Assembly: GCA_963930655.1 (NCBI GenBank)
Contig: OZ005619.1
Coordinates: 3,206,501 to 3,270,500 of the forward strand
Length of the DNA: 64,000 bases
Source: Myrica gale
Taxonomy: Eukaryota > Streptophyta > Magnoliopsida > Fagales > Myricaceae
Direction: 5' to 3'
Shown: piece after piece, positions 58,336 through 64,000 of the stretch
Layout: the number at the start of each line of letters is the position of its first letter
Position numbering within the stretch: position 1 is the first letter of the stretch
The notes under the pieces: generated by a model
What the model saw: only the letters and a program-made list of their open reading frames with translations
What the model was told of the DNA's origin: nothing
Databases searched by the model: none
Made by a program: the position numbers and the translations under genes

Positions 58336-58991
58336 CCTTTTTCATCGCTAAGAACATTTCTTGAGCAGTTGATAGAAAACTTGGGCGGCAAAGCATTTCT
58401 TGAGTTTGTTGAAGAAATGGAGTGGTTCTTTTTTCTTGGCTTTAGCTATTTGTTAAGCGAAAGGTGAAGTTTATGATCTGACATTCAATGCGAGTATAGT
58501 CCCAAACAGATGCTCATTGTAATTTCCCAGTATTTGCGTCTATATATTCTAGCTTCCCATTTGATTGTTAATTAGGGTTTCTAACCATGATTGTGTTTGA
58601 TTCCAAAAAATATATATACAGAAACAATTATCCATCCTTCCATTTCCCTCAACAAACAAACGCAGGATTTGAGTCCTTCTAACGTTTTGAAGGTTGGTTT
58701 ATGGGTTTACACGAAAGTTTTTCGAAGATTTGGTTAACGGGTTTTTGAAGGGGCTGCAATATGACCGAATAGGGTGCTGCTGAAAATGCAAATGCAAATG
58801 AGCAAGGTTATGTATATGTCACGAATAAGGAAAAGGGTGAAAGGATGAGAAGAGAAGAGAATATGGACCTGAAAATTGACAGTGAGGATTTGGGGAACAA
58901 GAAGAAGAACTTGTAAAATACATGCTTATCCATTCGAAAACTTTCCAAACAACGTTCATTTTAAATTCTTCCACCTGGTTCTTTTTACTTC
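58336..58991. other. 3' flank of the receptor kinase; HARBI-like patch
   Basis: No gene. At 58908-58962, 55 bp closely resemble codons of the HARBI1-like gene at 49665-49722 (shared CATGCTTATCCAT and CCAAACAACGTTCATTTT, same strand) and read NERCLESFRMDKHVFYK on minus. Confidence 0.55.
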
Positions 58992-60092
58992 TCATGTTCT
59001 CATGGGGGTATGTGCATCTAGTAATTGTCTGACAACATCTCTCATTGTAGGCCTCTTGCTTGGCTCCTTTTCCGTGCATCTCAAAGCCACCAGAAGAACG
59101 CCAATAAGTTGTTCCCTGATATCTGAAACCAACAATTCCTCCAGAAGGCTCGAATCAGCAATCCTTTCAATATCTCGCGTTTTGCTCCAGATAGACCTGA
59201 CCCACCCTGCAATATCCGTTTCCTCCGTGAATGCTGGATCCATGGCCTTCTTTCTAGTTATCAGCTCCAGCAAAACAATCCCGTAACCATATGCATCAGA
59301 CTCCTTTCTCTTGCTTGTTGTAAATGCATTTTCTACCAGATGATTGTACAAAAACAATTTAGCTGATAGTTGAAAGAAATAATAGGCTAAGGCAATAGTG
59401 AAAACAGAAGAATTACCTGGTGCAATGGAGCCAATTGTCCCCACAACTGAGCTGGATGGGTTGGCAGCAGACGACTGATCCAGAAAATTGGCAATACCAA
59501 AATCGGCAATATGAAGCTCCATCTCCGAGTCTAAGAGTATGTTCCTTGGTTTAATGTCACGGTGCACTATAGGAGGATCACAGTCATAATGAAGATATGC
59601 CAATCCATGTGTTGTTCCAATTGCTATCTTGTAGCGGACACCCCAGTCTAGAGTAGGTGGTGGATTCAGTTCATGTAGAACATCGTGAAGGCTCCCATTT
59701 GGCATGTATCCATACAAGATTAAACCATAGTTCTTTCTTAACCAAAAGTTTTCCAGTCTAACCAGATTCCGGTGCCTGATCTTTCCCACCGTTTGAATTT
59801 CTCTAACCATACTCGGGTTTCCTCCTTTATTTCCTGCAAATGCAATCTTCTTTACAGCAAAGAGTTTGTCTGGGCTCAATGACGCCTTATAGACAGTTCC
59901 ATGGGCTCCTCTGCCAATAATATAGCGGTCATTTAGATTTTCTGTAGTCTCCATGAGTTTGATGAGAAGGGGAGAGGATGCTTCTTGAGCAGAGCTTTCC
60001 ACTTCCCGCTTTGATCTTCGGCATGATAGAAAAATGAGAACCAGTCCGAGAAGTAGAAAAACAAGAAATAGTGAGGATCCAATGGATATCAT
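58992..60092 (-). pseudogene. PEPR-like receptor kinase tail: TM and kinase domain, cut off by hAT
   Basis: On minus, exon 60092-59417 and exon 59332-58992, with an 84-bp GT/AG intron (59416-59333) that is open in frame. The product begins at a membrane helix (SLFLVFLLLGLVLIFLSC), then a kinase domain: glycine loop GRGAHGTVYKA, VAIK-type lysine in FAVKKI, catalytic HRDIKPRNILLD, DFG in IADFGIANF, APE restored by splicing (IAPENAFTTSKRKESD), and a C-terminal lobe ending RPTMRDVVRQLLD. This matches the kinase of PEPR/At1g73080-type LRR receptor kinases, which sense peptide signals at the plasma membrane. The LRR ectodomain is absent: an hAT element starts at 60093. The usual GYIAPE reads GSIAPE, and HRDIKPEN reads HRDIKPRN. 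The kinase frame is intact, but the gene is disrupted. Confidence 0.87.
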
Positions 60093-60622
60093 TAGGGGTG
60101 AATAGCGGACTAGTGGGAAACGGAATTTGACATTCCGACATCCGGTCCGCTAACTAGCGGATGGCCAAAAAAGAGTCCGCTTCCGCTTCCGACTCTTAGC
60201 AGACTTAGCGGAAGCGGAAGCAGACTTAGCGGATAGCGGAATTCCGCTAAGTCCGCTAAGATGTCATTCACAAAATAAAATCCTAAAACATGTAATTGAC
60301 AAACAAATGTAAAAATAAATCTAAAAACATGCAATTCACAAAATCCCATATTAAATAAATCTTAAATCAAACTTGAAACTAACTTAAAATAACAAAATAT
60401 TACAATACAAACTTAGAAGTATCTACTCAAGTAAAAAAATTAATAACATAATCAAACATCAATCAATCACGTATGACCTATCCACGATCGCTGCAGCATT
60501 AGAAACTAACTCTGCAAAAGAAGAAATGTATCAACAATTAGCTCATAAATTTTTTTAATAAAGTGAAAGTAGAAATTTAAAATGTTGTATATACCTATAT
60601 CCATCATATAACTAGAAGGATC

Positions 60623-62764
60623 TTATGTCCCATCAGTAACTCCAGATCCGTTATCCTCTTCATTATCAGCAGAATGTAAGACCTTGGATGTCAACCAATT
60701 TTGAGCACAAATGAGCCCTTCCGCAGTCTTTGGTGCCAACGAACTCCGAAAAGAATCTAAAACTCGACCCCCCGTGCTGAAGACAGACTCTGAAGGCACT
60801 GTAGTGATAGGGATGGCAAGAACATCTCGAGAAATCCGTGCAAGAAGGGGAAATTTTGGTGCATTCACTCTCCACCAATTGAGGATATCAAAATTAGGAT
60901 CTTTAGGTTCAACATCCTCCATTAAATATCTCTCAACTTCAGACTTGCTACCCAGCAAATTTTGATGCGCCTTAAATCCTAAGAATTCAAAGTGAAGAGC
61001 ATCATCTAGTGATGAACTAGATGACCCAACCAAATCCAGCTGGCCTTGACTTGCAGATACGCTCCCACTGCTATATGACCCATCCATATTGGAATACTCG
61101 GTAAACAATTGATCCAAGGTCCCTCTTACAAGACTAGTCATCTTTGCACCTAACTCCAACCCCAAAACTTTCTTGAACCAAAAGTCCAAGTATATAATCT
61201 TGTATTGTGGATCAAGTACCGCTGCAACAAATAATAATCTGTTAACCTGAGTCAAGTCACCCCAGTATTTATTGTACTTCATTTGCATTCTTTTTGTCAT
61301 GTCCGCCAAGAACAAATCCCCACTAGCTGCATATTTCCCCAAATGCATATGAATTTTGGTTAGTTCTGCAAAGAATAAGTTTACTGTCACCGTTTTCGAA
61401 GCAGATATTCGAACCGTCACTTCATAGAAGAGTGCCAAAAACTTCGTAAAGTGTCTAACACGCTCCCAATCCTCAAATCCAGGGGGACCCAGTCACTTCC
61501 TCCCATGTCCCTCCTCACGCAGAAAGCTTATCAGAATCTCATCTTCTGCTAACATCTCCTCAAAAACCCTCTGATATTTCTCAGCTGCATCCAACATAAT
61601 ATACGTTGAATTCCAACGAGTAGGAACATCAAGCTGCAAAAACCCCACAATGGGAAACTTCCTCTTCGCTACACATTTCTTAAACCCATCCATTCGACCG
61701 GGAGATGACTTAACATACTTGACCAAGTTCCTTACCTTGGCCACAGAATCATCCAGCTCCTTCAACCCATCTTGCACAATTAAATTCAAGATATGTGCGC
61801 AACATCTCATATGCAAACAATCGTGATTACAAACAATTTTTCCAGGCCGAGACCCCAAAAGCAATTGTCTACTCTTCACATGTTCAATGGCTGTATCATT
61901 AGAGGATGCATTATCGACAATGATTGTAAGGATTTTATCAATCCCCCATTTCGACATACAATCCTCCAATTCCATCCCAATGGTCGAGCCCTTATGATCT
62001 GACACCTTAGAGAAGGCAAGTATCTTTTTGTGTAAGTTCCATGTACTATCAATCCAGTGTGCAGTGACAGACATATAATTCATGTTTTGGACTGACGTCC
62101 ATGTGTCAGTGGTGAAACAAACTCGGGGTCTATTGAGTAAGATACTAGCCTTCAGTCTAGCCTTCTCTTCCAAGTAAAGTTTCATACAGTCTTTCATCAC
62201 TGTAATTCGAGATGTCACTTTAAATCGGGGCTCGAGGGTATGAATCATCTCCTTGAACCCATCCTTACTTACTATTCTAAAAGGAAGCTCATCCACAATT
62301 ACAAACTTAGCAATAGCTGCCCTAATAGTCTTGGGATTATATGAGTCTATCTTCATCACTCCCACTGATCCACTACTTGCCCCCTTGATATCAAAAGTCA
62401 ATTTCTGTTGAGAACTATCTAATTTACTTTGAGTTCTCTTATACATTACACAAGCTTTCAAATGGGATCTCATAGTCGAGGTCCCTTGTTCTTTGTGGTG
62501 ACACCCAGCTTTATGACCACAATGGTTGCACTTGGCCAATGGATTTTTTGGGTCAACTACTGGTAGTACCCTAGTGAAATGTTCCCACATCGGGGATGGA
62601 TTGAAAACCTTTCTTCTTTTGGGGGTAGGGTCAATTGTCTCAGTAGGTTGTGCCTCTACATCTACAATTGGTATCTCACTAATTGTAGGTGTAGCCATTG
62701 AGGCAGGGGTAGAAAACTTGGGGGTTGTGAATTGTGTAGATGCAATCGGAGTTTGACGATCCAT
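60623..62764 (-). pseudogene. hAT transposase (RICESLEEPER type) with one premature TGA
   Basis: One continuous 714-codon frame from ATG 62764 except a TGA at 61495-61493. Domains: BED-type zinc finger near residues 55-110 (MWEHFTRVLP, CNHCGHKAG, MRSHLKAC), a DDE-like core (RVCFTTDTWTSVQNMNYMSV, IIVDNASSNDTAI, CCAHILNLIVQDGLKELDD, DVPTRWNSTYIMLDAA), a DUF4413-like part after the stop (MQMKYNKYWGDLTQVNRLLF) and the C-terminal hAT dimerisation domain (DILNWWRVNAPKFPLLARIS, VPSESVFSTGGRVLDSFRSS). TGA where Arg or similar is expected fits a CGA-to-TGA change. A TTTCAG directly before ATG suggests a 5' UTR intron. Without readthrough only the N-terminal 423 residues are made. Confidence 0.92.
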
Positions 62765-64000
62765 CTGAAATTAAGACACAAAATAACATACACCTCAATC
62801 AAACAAATAATGCGCAATGAGTACAACCCTAGAAAATTATGTATCAAAGTTATAAAAAATGGTTGTTAAAGTTCAGCCCTTGATAACCTTGAATAATGCA
62901 TATTCCAACTTCAACACCAATCTACCTTGAAGCTACATTAATTATTGCATATTTCGAAGTCCCATACAATAGACTGTCAATCAGATAAATTGCAACTAAT
63001 CAAGAACAGAATCATTACAACATTGTTGGATCACTTTCTGTTGATAAGAAATACAATTGCATTTATTACCAGCTATATACAATGAACAAGAAAGACAGAA
63101 AGTTTCAGATTCTTGCTGCATTGGGCATTAATAATTGCCCAATTCAAACATAACCATTCATCGATTCAAAATATGTAAACCAGCATCCATCCTATTAAAA
63201 AACTTTCTGTTCAAAATATGTAAACCAGCATTCATCGATTCAAAATATGTAAACCAGAAACCATACTCTTTCAATCGAAGTAATAAAGGGTTTATCCAAT
63301 CTAGTTATTATTCCTATCTAAGTACCAAAGAAGAACCATCACTGAAAGTCTATCCCATTTCAGAATATCCTACTTCTCAACCAATCACCTTCGTGCAAAG
63401 TAATTGAACCTATTCAAATTGAAATGCTTAGAGAAAAAAAAGTATTCAAATTGACATGGTCATTAATAATCTCTGGAGCAAGAAGAAAAAGAACAAATGG
63501 ATGTTGCAACCGTGGCCCTTTCAAGTGCTTTGCTCTGAGGGTGAGAAGCATGGTTTTAACTACAGCCATCGTCGACAGGCAGCAAAAGCAAAACCTCATT
63601 GACATGTGCAGCAGAATATGGAACAAGAAGAACATAACTCAAATAGCATGTAGATTGTCCAATAAAGATAGATAAAGACTCCAAGATCAATATCCTTTGT
63701 TATTGCAAGATTGAACAGACGACATGCTGGCTCAGGTTTCAAGGAATGTATATTCTTGCATAGCATTTAATTACTATCCAATATATTGTCCAAAAGATAA
63801 ATCCAAAGTCTATCAAGCCACATTCAAGTTTGTCGCAAAAAGAACTAATATACTCGAGAATGAAAAAGAATAAAATTCCGTTACACTTTAGCACATTCTT
63901 AAACTAGAAACCATACTCCTAGTCAAGCATGAGAGAGAGAGAGGAAGAGTGAGAGAGAGAGACATACGAAGACTCGGAGAGAGAGCAGCAACCAAGCTCG
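62765..64000. other. Upstream part of the hAT element; short repeats
   Basis: No gene recognised. A TCAAAATATGTAAACCAG motif occurs three times near 63165, 63213 and 63239. GA-rich simple sequence fills about 63928-63992. The hAT terminus and the missing receptor ectodomain should lie beyond the right edge. Confidence 0.5.

Larger units (their letters stand above)
60093..64000 (-). mobile_element. Autonomous-type hAT element, right end beyond window
   Basis: Begins TAGGGGTGAATAGCGG at 60093, next to GATATCAT (60085-60092), the expected left copy of an 8-bp target duplication. The first 170 bp have repeated AGCGGA/TCCGCT motifs (for example GCGGAAGCGGAAGC, CGGAATTCCGCTAAG), typical of hAT subterminal transposase sites. 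The transposase lies inside on minus. I did not find the other terminus before 64000. Confidence 0.75.

Overview
This is a plant nuclear, eudicot-type window. It has short exons separated by AT-rich introns with GT/AG borders, plant-specific gene families (DUF3007/DAC, PADRE/DUF4228, DUF247, PEPR-like receptor kinase), and dense plant transposons: LINE, copia, MULE, hAT, TAA-target MITEs, a short LTR element and long foldback elements. No CRISPR array, prokaryotic operon or virus was seen. I cannot name the species from sequence alone.

Layout. 1-3946 is a decayed LINE whose 5' part (ORF1) lies inverted relative to its reverse-transcriptase part. 5400-6095 is a minisatellite. 6697-15771 (minus) is a complete 11-exon leucine-rich-repeat gene of about 1128 aa, with two MITEs in its introns. 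A 911-bp hairpin element with a GC-rich core lies just upstream of its start. 17-22 kb is gene-free; it holds foldback elements and two nested hAT elements, each with a perfect 8-bp target duplication. 22.6-24.2 kb (minus) is a DUF3007/DAC-type gene with an in-frame stop and a GC splice donor. 24.5-27.3 kb holds a truncated LINE, a copia remnant and the C-terminal part of a MULE transposase. 28.9-30.2 kb is a frameshifted DUF247 pseudogene with a shrunken partial duplicate at 31.5-32.3 kb and three tRNA-like copies beside it. 36.3 kb (plus) is an intact PADRE-domain gene, and 41.7-42.4 kb (minus) an intact At3g17950-like gene. 44.6-45.8 kb is a non-coding retroposon with 14-bp target duplications. 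48.4-49.8 kb (minus) is an intact domesticated HARBI1/ALP1-like gene. 56.2-58.3 kb is a complete short LTR element without polyprotein. 59.0-60.1 kb is a receptor-kinase tail cut off from its ectodomain by an hAT element (from 60093 to beyond the window) whose transposase has one premature stop.

How the genes relate. They are independent housekeeping or defence-type plant genes, not a pathway. From memory of Arabidopsis, the LRR gene, DAC and the At3g17950-like gene match neighbours on chromosome 3 (AT3G17920, AT3G17930, AT3G17950), so the window is probably a conserved syntenic block expanded by transposons. I found no convincing undescribed multi-gene system. The most informative items are the broken DAC copy, the nested hATs, the very short LINE insertions, the inverted LINE and the large hairpin next to the LRR promoter. 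Exon borders were worked out by hand from splice consensus, reading-phase continuity and remembered family sequences; no database was searched.
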